Shown here: one piece after another, positions 1 to 5,549 of the stretch
How the letters are laid out: each line of letters begins with the position of its first letter
Position numbering within the stretch: position 1 is the stretch's first letter
Assembly (NCBI GenBank): GCA_017477685.1
Contig: JAFUUT010000201.1
Coordinates: 1-6,919 of the forward strand
Reading direction: 5' to 3'
Source: a bacterium
GTDB lineage: Bacteria > Cyanobacteriota > Vampirovibrionia > Gastranaerophilales > Gastranaerophilaceae
DNA length: 6,919 nt
Program-made: the position numbers and the translations under genes
Notes under the pieces: model-generated
The model's input: only the letters and a program-made list of their open reading frames with translations
The model's database searches: none
Told to the model about the DNA's origin: nothing

Positions 1-622
1 GAACATAAGAGCCAAGCCCGACAGGTAAGTTTTTATATATGACAACAAATTTCCCTCCCAGAGAATCTCCGTTTTCTTTCGCGTGGTCTATTTCTTGGTG
101 AAATTTGTCGGGGCAGCACGCACTTCCGATTTGTGTAACTTCTGAGTATCCTGTTATATCAAGTTTTTTTAATAATAATTTTGCAATGGCGCCGACTGCG
201 ACTTCGATTGCTGTTTTTCTTGCGCTTGAGCGTTCAAGAATATTGCGCAAATCCTTTTGATTATATTTGACTGAGCCGGCATAATCAGCATGTCCCGGAC
301 GATATACCGAAAAAGATTTATCATCTGTATAATCATTCGGGGATGTACTCATAACCTTTTGCCAATTTTCAAAATCGCGATTTTTAACAACAAGCGTAAT
401 AGGTGAACCGATTGTTTTGCCAAATCTTACTCCGGAAGTTATTTCAACAGTATCGGCTTCTATTTGCATTCTCTCGCCGCGTCCGTAACCTTGCTGGCGG
501 CGTTTAAGTTCACTATTGATAAAATCAATGTCAATTTCTAATCCCGCCGGTACTCCTTCAATTATTGCACTTAAGCATTTGCCGTGGCTTTCACCTGATG
601 TTAAAAATCTGAATTTTTCCAT
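1..622 (-). CDS. aroC: Chorismate synthase, N-terminal part (cut by window edge)
   Basis: Converts 5-enolpyruvylshikimate-3-phosphate to chorismate with reduced FMN, the last step of the shikimate pathway, in the cytoplasm. I translated 207 codons from the ATG complementary to 620-622 with no stop before the window edge; family members are about 360-390 residues, so roughly the last 150 are missing. Visible hallmarks are GESHG at residues 10-14 (catalytic His13), the RRQQGYGRGERM block at 41-52, RPGHAD at 108-113 (second catalytic His111), KYNQKDLR at 119-126 and ERSSARKTA at 130-138. The GLGSYV end matches the usual conserved Gly-rich segment. A weak Shine-Dalgarno (AAGGGA) lies upstream of the start. 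No frameshift or missing key residue is seen in the visible part. Family assignment is secure. Confidence 0.97.
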   Translation of the reverse strand, partial: MEKFRFLTSGESHGKCLSAIIEGVPAGLEIDIDFINSELKRRQQGYGRGERMQIEADTVEITSGVRFGKTIGSPITLVVKNRDFENWQKVMSTSPNDYTDDKSFSVYRPGHADYAGSVKYNQKDLRNILERSSARKTAIEVAVGAIAKLLLKKLDITGYSEVTQIGSACCPDKFHQEIDHAKENGDSLGGKFVVIYKNLPVGLGSYV

Positions 623-651
623 TATTTTCCCTTTTTATTTTGAATAATTTT

Positions 652-680
652 AGTCTAGCAGTTTTTTGTTTTATTATCAA
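652..680 (-). promoter_or_regulatory. Predicted sigma70-type promoter of aroC
   Basis: On the minus strand, TTGATA (complement of 675-680) is followed by a 17-nt spacer and TAGACT (complement of 652-657). A TGC directly before the -10 box gives an extended -10. The expected transcription start is near 645, leaving about 23 nt of leader before the aroC ATG. The match is by eye and AT-rich DNA yields chance hits, but spacing, extended -10 and position agree. The rest of 623-763 is AT-rich with no gene, and I see no GC-rich hairpin that would end the upstream TPR transcript. Confidence 0.55.
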
Positions 681-763
681 TTTGTGAATATATGTATTAT
701 TATTGTTAAATACAAAAAATCATGCTCTATACGGTTTACAGATATTGATATATAAATTTATTT

Positions 764-1366
764 TCAATTGCTAATAGTTTGGAGCAGTTTAGCAGCAGGT
801 GCGTATTCAGGAAGTATATCCAAACAAATATCAAGTTCTTTTTTTGCATCTTTAATGTTTTTTTGTTTGTCATAATAAATATATGCCAGCATGTAATGTA
901 ATTCAGGGTCTTTGTATAATTTTTCTTTTGCTCTTTCCAAAAAAAACATAGCCGCAGGCATGAGATTATGCGCCCAAAAAACTCTGCCTATAAATTTGTA
1001 GCACTCCATGTTATAAAATGCCATAAAATCCGCATAGCGAATTATTTTTTCAACGTAATCTCCCTTGCAATATGTAATAAGAATACTCAGGTCGATTTCT
1101 AAAAAGTTTCTTATTTCAAAATAAGTAGGAGCAGAAGAAATTTGCCCTGTTATCATTTGAATTAAAACTTTTGCCCAATGCGCACGAATGTTATCATTTG
1201 AGGCTTTGTCAAAATCTGCCATGGCATTTTTAAAGTTATCCAGAATGATATTGCAATATCCTGCTTCAATATAACAGTTATTTTTTTCAAAAAAGTTCTT
1301 ACAGCCTTTTATTCTGCCTGATAAAAAATCTTTTTTTACCTGTTCATACTTAGAAGATGATGCCAT
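764..1366 (-). CDS. Small cytoplasmic TPR-repeat protein, function unknown
   Basis: A 200-residue protein with helical repeats of TPR type; the clearest are residues about 31-58 (YIEAGYCNIILDNFKNAMAD region), 121-149 (CYKFIGRVFWAHNLMPAAM region) and 154-187 (PELHYMLAYIYYDKQKNIKD region, ending in a LPEYAPA cap). TPRs are protein-interaction scaffolds, so no enzymatic role can be inferred. There is no signal peptide or membrane segment, so it is probably cytoplasmic. It starts 6 bp after the stop of the exported TPR gene and its ATG has no recognisable Shine-Dalgarno, which suggests translational coupling to that gene. The two proteins are likely to act together or on the same partner, but this is inference from gene order. 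I do not recognise a named family. Confidence 0.85.
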   Translation of the reverse strand: MASSSKYEQVKKDFLSGRIKGCKNFFEKNNCYIEAGYCNIILDNFKNAMADFDKASNDNIRAHWAKVLIQMITGQISSAPTYFEIRNFLEIDLSILITYCKGDYVEKIIRYADFMAFYNMECYKFIGRVFWAHNLMPAAMFFLERAKEKLYKDPELHYMLAYIYYDKQKNIKDAKKELDICLDILPEYAPAAKLLQTISN

Positions 1367-1372
1367 TATTTT

Positions 1373-2389
1373 TTAATTTTTATTGTTGTTATCAAATGTT
1401 TGCAGGTCGTTCATACTATTTGAAGACGCACTTTGACTATTGATATTCTGTTGCAATTTTCTCAACTGCATTTGTTTATATTCTTTTTCAAGTTCAGGAG
1501 CAAAGCCGCTGCCGTATGGAGCTCTTATGAATTGATCCAAAGCAGCATCTTGATTGCTGAACGGTAAATCAATTGCACCTTCTTTTTTCTCGCCTTTGTT
1601 ATTGTTGTTATTATTATTTCCTGCGACTTGACTCATTTGGTCATACAACGCATCCATATTTCTGTTTACCAGAGTTTGCGGGTCTATCAGAGTCATTTCT
1701 TCTACAGTTTTTCCTACTGCTATATCTGCATAAGGGTAGATTAACTCAGGTTCGTTGACATTTTGGTAGCATGCTTCACTGCTGTTACCCATAACGCAGT
1801 TTCTGCCATTTGTAGCATATTTAACTATCATAGCATTATCGTTAAGTGCAATTACTCTTTCGTATGCTTTTACTGCGTTATCTTTATCATTGACTTTTGC
1901 ATAACTCATTGCAAGATAATAAAAGCCTAATGTATCTGTCGGGTGTAATCTTACATATGAGATACATTCTTGCAGACATCCTGCAAAATTACTCTTTTTA
2001 TATTTCAATTTTATACTGTCTAAAGTCGGATTTTTGTAGAATGAAGGGCCTTTTTCCCAGCCATTCTCGAGGCTCGGATCGCCATATACTTTTAGAGAAG
2101 ATTCTCTGAGTGTATCATTTCTACGTTTGTTACCGTTATTATTGTTTGCTGATGTTTTGTTTTTTGCAGCAGCAGCTTGGGCAGCAGCACCATGTCCGGG
2201 TGGTCTTAGGGAATTGCTGTAGTATTCTCCCATTACTGTTTCACGCTCTGATTGTACGCGATTTTCTTCTCTGTGTGTATCTGCATACAAGTCATATGTT
2301 TTTAATGGGTTCTGAAAACCATATGCTGTATTCGGTACCACACTCACAGCTAATAATGCCGCTAATATCAAACTAATTTTCTTATACAT
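1373..2389 (-). CDS. Exported Asn/Ala-rich TPR protein, function unknown
   Basis: A 338-residue protein starting with a Sec-type signal peptide (KK, then a hydrophobic stretch ILAALLAVSVV, probable cleavage after AYG near residue 24). A low-complexity linker follows with an Ala-rich patch at 68-75 and Asn-rich patch at 82-87. Two TPR-like units lie at about 123-150 and 152-184, then Cys198 and Cys207, which could pair in an oxidising compartment. A run of seven Asn (258-264) separates a C-terminal part ending in a probable short helix or coiled coil (ELEKEYKQMQLRKLQQ) and an Asn/Ser-rich tail. I chose the ATG at 2387-2389 over an in-frame ATG at 2405-2407: an AGAGGG Shine-Dalgarno sits 6 nt before it, and the signal peptide then begins directly with MYKK. 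It is first in a two-gene unit with the small TPR gene. No named family is recognised; a periplasmic or surface scaffold is the best guess. Confidence 0.85.
   Translation of the reverse strand: MYKKISLILAALLAVSVVPNTAYGFQNPLKTYDLYADTHREENRVQSERETVMGEYYSNSLRPPGHGAAAQAAAAKNKTSANNNNGNKRRNDTLRESSLKVYGDPSLENGWEKGPSFYKNPTLDSIKLKYKKSNFAGCLQECISYVRLHPTDTLGFYYLAMSYAKVNDKDNAVKAYERVIALNDNAMIVKYATNGRNCVMGNSSEACYQNVNEPELIYPYADIAVGKTVEEMTLIDPQTLVNRNMDALYDQMSQVAGNNNNNNNKGEKKEGAIDLPFSNQDAALDQFIRAPYGSGFAPELEKEYKQMQLRKLQQNINSQSASSNSMNDLQTFDNNNKN
1598..1618 (-). repeat. Asn-codon trinucleotide tract (seven AAY codons)
   Basis: Seven consecutive AAC/AAT codons on the minus strand encode the Asn258-264 run of the exported TPR protein. 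The tract is an imperfect triplet repeat (plus strand GTT/ATT units), so slippage would change length in whole codons without breaking the frame. It marks a linker between the TPR part and the C-terminal segment. Confidence 0.8.
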
Positions 2390-2395
2390 ATACTG

Positions 2396-2401
2396 CCCTC
2401 T
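2396..2401 (-). promoter_or_regulatory. Ribosome binding site that fixes the exported TPR gene start
   Basis: AGAGGG on the minus strand lies 6 nt before the ATG at 2389, ideal spacing. It would sit inside the coding region if the longer reading frame from 2407 were used, so it argues for the shorter protein. Confidence 0.75.
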
Positions 2402-2426
2402 TAGCATAAATTTCTACTTTATAGGC

Positions 2427-2455
2427 ATTATATGATATTAAATATTATTCGTCAT
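2427..2455 (-). promoter_or_regulatory. Predicted promoter of the TPR gene pair
   Basis: On the minus strand ATGACG (complement of 2450-2455, four of six consensus bases) is separated by exactly 17 nt from a perfect TATAAT (complement of 2427-2432). The expected transcription start near 2420 leaves about 30 nt of leader containing the AGAGGG ribosome binding site. A start at 2407 would have only about 13 nt of leader, again favouring 2389. The site lies between the queH stop and the TPR gene, so the pair can be transcribed independently. Confidence 0.6.
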
Positions 2456-2474
2456 AGTCTAAACGTATGAAATT

Positions 2475-3041
2475 TTATAAATTATTTTGTGCAAATTTAC
2501 ATCCGCAATAATTTTGTCTGTATAAATTTAAAGATTTTGAGATATTATTTGTTTTTAAAAATCCGTCTTGTTTTCTAAAATTGGTGGAATTATAAGTCAG
2601 TTTGTATTTTTCTGCAATTTTATTTCCGATTTTAGTCAATTTTTCATAATCCTTGTGAGGACTTATAACCATAGAAGTTGTAAATTCTTCAATTCCGAGT
2701 TCAATTGCTTTTTGTGCAGCTTTATCAAGCCTTAATTCAAAACACTTGTCGCATCGCAGACCTTTTTCAGGTTCATTTTCAAGTCCTTTTACAATTTGAT
2801 AATAATTGTCTGTATCATATTCTCCTTCAATTAAATTACACCCAAAATATGAGCATAATTTTTTTTCGGCATCAAGTCTTTTTTGATATTCTTCTTGGGG
2901 GTATATATTAGGGTTATAAAAATACACAACAACCTCATATCCCATATCTTTTAGATAAGATATAGGATAGCCTGAACATATTCCGCAGCAAGCATGCAGG
3001 AGAATTTTTTTAGAAAAGGGTATGTTTTGGAATTCCGCCAT
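2475..3041 (-). CDS. queH: Epoxyqueuosine reductase QueH
   Basis: Reduces epoxyqueuosine to queuosine in the wobble position of tRNAs with GUN anticodons (Asp, Asn, His, Tyr), the last step of queuosine synthesis; QueH is the non-orthologous replacement for the cobalamin-dependent QueG. The 188-residue length fits the family (DUF208). Visible metal-ligand cysteines are the CC pair at 18-19 in LLHACCG, CDKC at 97-100, and CGC at 179-181; FYNPNIYPQEEYQKR at 41-55 is another family signature. These positions match the iron-sulfur and second-metal ligands described for this family. The ATG overlaps the end of the upstream VKOR-thioredoxin gene by 32 bp and has no clear Shine-Dalgarno. No in-frame ATG lies between it and the essential CC pair, so translation is probably coupled to the upstream gene. 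No other queuosine gene is in the window. Confidence 0.93.
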   Translation of the reverse strand: MAEFQNIPFSKKILLHACCGICSGYPISYLKDMGYEVVVYFYNPNIYPQEEYQKRLDAEKKLCSYFGCNLIEGEYDTDNYYQIVKGLENEPEKGLRCDKCFELRLDKAAQKAIELGIEEFTTSMVISPHKDYEKLTKIGNKIAEKYKLTYNSTNFRKQDGFLKTNNISKSLNLYRQNYCGCKFAQNNL

Positions 3042-4224
3042 GTTCTATTACCCATTTCTTTAGTTCAGGATATGGTTTAATCCCCATTTCAAGGTCCTCT
3101 CCCATTTTCAAAAGAGGGGTACCCATTGCATTTTGATCCATTGCGTATTTGATATCTTTTTGTATTGTTTCATTTATTTCAGGGCTTTTGGCATCTTTCA
3201 TTAATTTATCCATATCCAAGTCAAAACCTGAATTTTTCAATGTCTCTATTACGCTTTCTTCATCTGCCGGTTTTTTCTCAAAGAATAAAGATTCAACTTC
3301 CCAGAATTTTCCTTGTTTTTCTGCTGCAAGGCTGTATTGTGCCATAGTACATGAACCAACGTGGAAAGCTCGTTCAAGATATCTGTTGCATTCCATATCC
3401 AATGGTAAGCTATGAGCTTCTATTCTAATATTTTCAAATTCTTTTGCAATTTTGTGCAGCATAACATTGCATGCAAAGCACATTGGACAATTATAATCGG
3501 AATATACATACAAAATTACTGCTTCTTTTGAATCGGAACCTAAAACATTCCCTTTAACCGCATATTTATTAACTTTTGCATAAGCATATTGTCCTATAGA
3601 TCTGTGGAATTTTAAGGCAGGTGAGAATTTTGCACTTGTATATGTCCAGCCCAAAAATCCGCAGGCTGCAAGCATTACAAAGATAAATGCTATTCTGTAA
3701 GGAATTGGCTTTAGAGCATCAACAAAATCTTTCCAGCTTTGTTTGACAGCTCCTATAAAATGCTTATCAAGTCCGGCTGCCGCAACTAAACCGATAAATA
3801 AATTTATAACATAAGTTACGACGCACATTATACATATTTTCTTGATAACAAACAAACTGACTCCGGCAAGTATCATTGATATTGTGAAAGAAATTATACC
3901 CAAAGCCGCTATGTAGTGGTATTTATTTTTGAATACTTCCAGAAATCTTAAGAACGGAACTTTTTTCAAAGTATCAACGCTCAAAAGCATTAAGATAAAA
4001 GAATATAAAAATAATCCCCAATATGCTAAAGGTACTCCCAAAAATTGTGATTCTGTTGTTCTTGCAACCCCGTCACAATCAATTAAATCATTTATTGCAC
4101 AAAAACTTGGAAGTGCATATTGGTTAAAGTTTGCCTGATAGTATATGAAAGCTAAGTCAACTGTTACAAGTAAACCCAGCAAAACAAGTATAAATATTAT
4201 TAAAGATTTTTTTTGATTTGTCAT
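3010..4224 (-). CDS. VKOR-thioredoxin fusion, disulfide-bond forming membrane enzyme
   Basis: An integral membrane protein of 404 residues that joins a vitamin K epoxide reductase (VKOR) domain to a DsbA/thioredoxin-like domain. Homologs oxidise the Trx domain and its client proteins outside the cytoplasm and pass electrons to membrane quinone, as DsbB plus DsbA do. Hydrophobic segments lie at about 7-29, 62-83, 102-127, 131-151 and 176-196. The VKOR part shows the loop cysteines Cys42 and Cys50, then the quinone-proximal CIMC motif at 131-134. The C-terminal domain (about 230-404) has the redox motif CPMC at 246-249 and the cis-Pro motif TP at 369-370; further cysteines are at 252, 279 and 292. 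All redox cysteines are present. A strong AGGGGAG ribosome binding site 7 nt upstream supports the start. It overlaps queH by 32 bp and should share its transcript. The same fusion is well known in cyanobacteria and some other bacteria. Confidence 0.93.
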   Translation of the reverse strand: MTNQKKSLIIFILVLLGLLVTVDLAFIYYQANFNQYALPSFCAINDLIDCDGVARTTESQFLGVPLAYWGLFLYSFILMLLSVDTLKKVPFLRFLEVFKNKYHYIAALGIISFTISMILAGVSLFVIKKICIMCVVTYVINLFIGLVAAAGLDKHFIGAVKQSWKDFVDALKPIPYRIAFIFVMLAACGFLGWTYTSAKFSPALKFHRSIGQYAYAKVNKYAVKGNVLGSDSKEAVILYVYSDYNCPMCFACNVMLHKIAKEFENIRIEAHSLPLDMECNRYLERAFHVGSCTMAQYSLAAEKQGKFWEVESLFFEKKPADEESVIETLKNSGFDLDMDKLMKDAKSPEINETIQKDIKYAMDQNAMGTPLLKMGEDLEMGIKPYPELKKWVIEHGGIPKHTLF

Positions 4225-4231
4225 AATACAT

Positions 4232-4238
4232 CTCCCCT
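4232..4238 (-). promoter_or_regulatory. Strong ribosome binding site of the VKOR-thioredoxin gene
   Basis: AGGGGAG on the minus strand lies 7 nt before the ATG at 4224. It is the best Shine-Dalgarno sequence in the window and confirms the chosen start. Confidence 0.7.
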
Positions 4239-4249
4239 TTTATAGCTTT

Positions 4250-4278
4250 ATATTACTTGTATAAAGAAAATTAATCAA
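4250..4278 (-). promoter_or_regulatory. Possible promoter of the VKOR-thioredoxin/queH pair
   Basis: On the minus strand TTGATT (complement of 4273-4278, overlapping the end of ogt) is followed by 17 nt and TAATAT (complement of 4250-4255), each with four of six consensus bases. A start near 4243 would leave about 19 nt of leader including the ribosome binding site. The alternative is read-through from ogt, since the two genes are only 50 bp apart and no GC-rich hairpin lies between them. Confidence 0.35.
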
Positions 4279-4748
4279 CTTGTTAATATTGTTGGTTTTG
4301 GTGTATTTTCTATCAAAAGTAATTTTTGTTTAACAAATTCTCCGTATGCAAATCCCCCGAGATGTCCGCTTTTGCTGATGACTCTGTGGCAAGGAATTAT
4401 TATCATAATCGGGTTTTTGTTGCAGGCAGAGCCGACTGCTCTTTGAGAATTTATATTTCCGATATTTTTGGCAATTTCTGAATAACTTTTTGTTTTACTG
4501 TATGGAATATTTAATAATTCAGACCATACTTTCTTTTGAAATTCTGTTCCTTTTGGATTAATTTTTATATCAAAATTTTTTCTCTCGCCATTAAAATATT
4601 CATTTAATTGTGTTTTTATTCTTTTTATAAAGTTTGTTTCAGGACAAGATGTATATGCTTGTTCTGTAATTCTAAGAGAAATTAGTTTGTCATTTTTCGA
4701 TATAATTTCCAATATTCCAATCGGAGAATTATAATAATATTTTTCCAT
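4275..4748 (-). CDS. ogt: O6-alkylguanine-DNA alkyltransferase (Ogt/MGMT)
   Basis: A suicide DNA-repair protein that moves alkyl groups from O6-alkylguanine (and O4-alkylthymine) to its own cysteine, in the cytoplasm on DNA. The 157-residue length fits a stand-alone Ogt without an Ada regulatory domain. The C-terminal domain shows GTEFQKKVWSELLNIPYSKTKSY (67-89), the Arg-finger helix QRAVGSACNKNP (102-113, Arg103), and the active site IPCHRVI (118-124, acceptor Cys120), followed by the LGGFAYG loop (130-136) that flanks the alkyl pocket. The N-terminal domain (about 1-65) is divergent, as usual. The start lacks a Shine-Dalgarno, and a perfect TATAAT ends only 6 nt before the ATG, so the mRNA may be leaderless. 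The gene is divergent from the dipeptidase gene and only 50 bp from the VKOR gene downstream. Confidence 0.95.
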   Translation of the reverse strand: MEKYYYNSPIGILEIISKNDKLISLRITEQAYTSCPETNFIKRIKTQLNEYFNGERKNFDIKINPKGTEFQKKVWSELLNIPYSKTKSYSEIAKNIGNINSQRAVGSACNKNPIMIIIPCHRVISKSGHLGGFAYGEFVKQKLLLIENTPKPTILTS

Positions 4749-4754
4749 AGCCGG

Positions 4755-4760
4755 ATTATA
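4755..4760 (-). promoter_or_regulatory. Possible -10 box of ogt, giving a leaderless mRNA
   Basis: A perfect TATAAT on the minus strand is separated by 6 nt from the ogt ATG, so transcription would begin at or next to the start codon. No convincing -35 hexamer is found 16-18 nt upstream, which weakens the call. A true promoter further upstream with a normal leader is possible. Confidence 0.35.
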
Positions 4761-4780
4761 CTACAAAGTTATAATTTATA

Positions 4781-4789
4781 TGGTATTAT
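4781..4789 (+). promoter_or_regulatory. Possible extended -10 promoter of the dipeptidase gene
   Basis: TGGTATTAT on the plus strand is an extended -10 element (TGn plus five of six consensus bases). A start near 4796 would leave about 27 nt of leader holding the GGTGG ribosome binding site at 4815-4819. The -35 region is poor, as extended -10 promoters allow. TATAGT at 4799-4804 and TATAAT at 4770-4775 are competing -10 candidates in this very AT-rich region. Confidence 0.3.
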
Positions 4790-4823
4790 TTATACGGTTA
4801 TAGTATTAAGTATTGGTGGTTAA

Positions 4824-5504
4824 ATGAAAAAGATAATTTTAACGATAATAGTATTGTTTGGTTTTTTATCGTCAAGTGTTTGGGCATCGCAAATTTCATA
4901 TGACAAAAGTGGTTTTGTGCCGATTTATACTGTAGTTGATGATGCTGTTTATGATATAAGGTATTATTCATCAAATAATTTTACCGGTAATAAAATAAAT
5001 GGTTATAAAGCCCCTATTGCGTATATAACCAAAGAAGGAGCAAAAGCTTTGGTATCTGCGGCTGATGATTTGAGAAAACAGGGTTACAGATTACTTATCT
5101 GGGATACTTACAGACCGCAAAAAGCTGTTGATAACTTTGTTGAATGGATAAATAATCCAAAAGATGACGGAGATAAATCATTTTATCCGACCCTTAAAAA
5201 ATCTGATTTACTAAAAGGCCAATATATAATGGAAAAATCAGGACACACAAGAGGTTCTACGGTAGATTTAACTATAATCAAAAAAGACGGTTCTTTTGTC
5301 GATATGGGTGGAACTTTTGATTTATTCAGCGAAATTTCACATCCTGATTATAAAAAATTAACACGTGAGCAAAAGAAAAATCGAAAAATCCTGCATGATG
5401 CAATGATTAGGGCAGGATTTAAGGGTATCGATTCTGAATGGTGGCATTTTACTTTAGAAAATGAACCATATCCTGATACTTATTTTGATTTTGACGTTGA
5501 GTAA
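4824..5504 (+). CDS. Exported VanX-type D-Ala-D-Ala dipeptidase (M15D)
   Basis: Hydrolyses the D-alanyl-D-alanine dipeptide; a zinc metallopeptidase of the VanX/DdpX family, 226 residues. Residues 1-21 form a Sec signal peptide (KK, hydrophobic core IILTIIVLFGF, cleavage after VWA), so the enzyme acts in the periplasm, unlike the cytoplasmic VanX of resistance clusters. Zinc ligands are His141 and Asp148 in SGHTRGSTVD (139-148) and His208 in EWWHF (205-209), with Glu205 as catalytic base; Arg97 in TYRPQ corresponds to the transition-state arginine. The segment MGGTFDLFSEISH (161-173) is the family loop. All catalytic residues are present. GGTGG 4 nt before the ATG serves as ribosome binding site. 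No vanH, ligase or vanRS genes are nearby, so peptidoglycan-dipeptide scavenging or wall turnover fits better than glycopeptide resistance. The kinase-like gene follows after a gap of about 40 bp, probably in the same operon. Confidence 0.92.
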   Translation: MKKIILTIIVLFGFLSSSVWASQISYDKSGFVPIYTVVDDAVYDIRYYSSNNFTGNKINGYKAPIAYITKEGAKALVSAADDLRKQGYRLLIWDTYRPQKAVDNFVEWINNPKDDGDKSFYPTLKKSDLLKGQYIMEKSGHTRGSTVDLTIIKKDGSFVDMGGTFDLFSEISHPDYKKLTREQKKNRKILHDAMIRAGFKGIDSEWWHFTLENEPYPDTYFDFDVE

Positions 5505-5549
5505 AGATAACATAGCAAAAAATATTTTTTACAGGGTTTATATTTGTAT

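Noticed and set aside
623..763. Small RNA or small gene between aroC and the TPR pair
   Set aside because: The 141 bp are AT-rich with stops in all frames and no stable hairpin; only the aroC promoter can be supported.
1573..2376. Plus-strand open frames opposite the exported TPR gene
   Set aside because: They lie antisense to a well-supported gene, have no ribosome binding sites that stand out, and encode Cys/Leu/Tyr-rich sequence typical of reverse-frame shadows; the Asn, Ala and Gln codon runs keep the other strand open.
2390..2407. Six-codon N-terminal extension of the exported TPR gene from the ATG at 2405-2407
   Set aside because: The AGAGGG ribosome binding site lies inside the extension, the signal peptide begins naturally at the later ATG, and the predicted transcript start leaves too short a leader for the upstream start.
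4262..4300. Weak inverted repeat (CAAC/GTTG) at the end of ogt as a terminator
   Set aside because: Only a 4-bp stem with a long loop and no U-tract directly after it.
4824..5504. Vancomycin-resistance vanX
   Set aside because: The protein has a signal peptide and no vanH, D-Ala-D-Lac ligase or two-component genes are near it, so a resistance role is not supported.
5517..5530. Perfect 14-bp A/T palindrome between the dipeptidase and kinase-like genes, a possible terminator
   Set aside because: The stem has only A-T pairs, no loop beyond the palindrome centre and no GC core; in such AT-rich DNA it is likely chance. The genes are better read as one operon.
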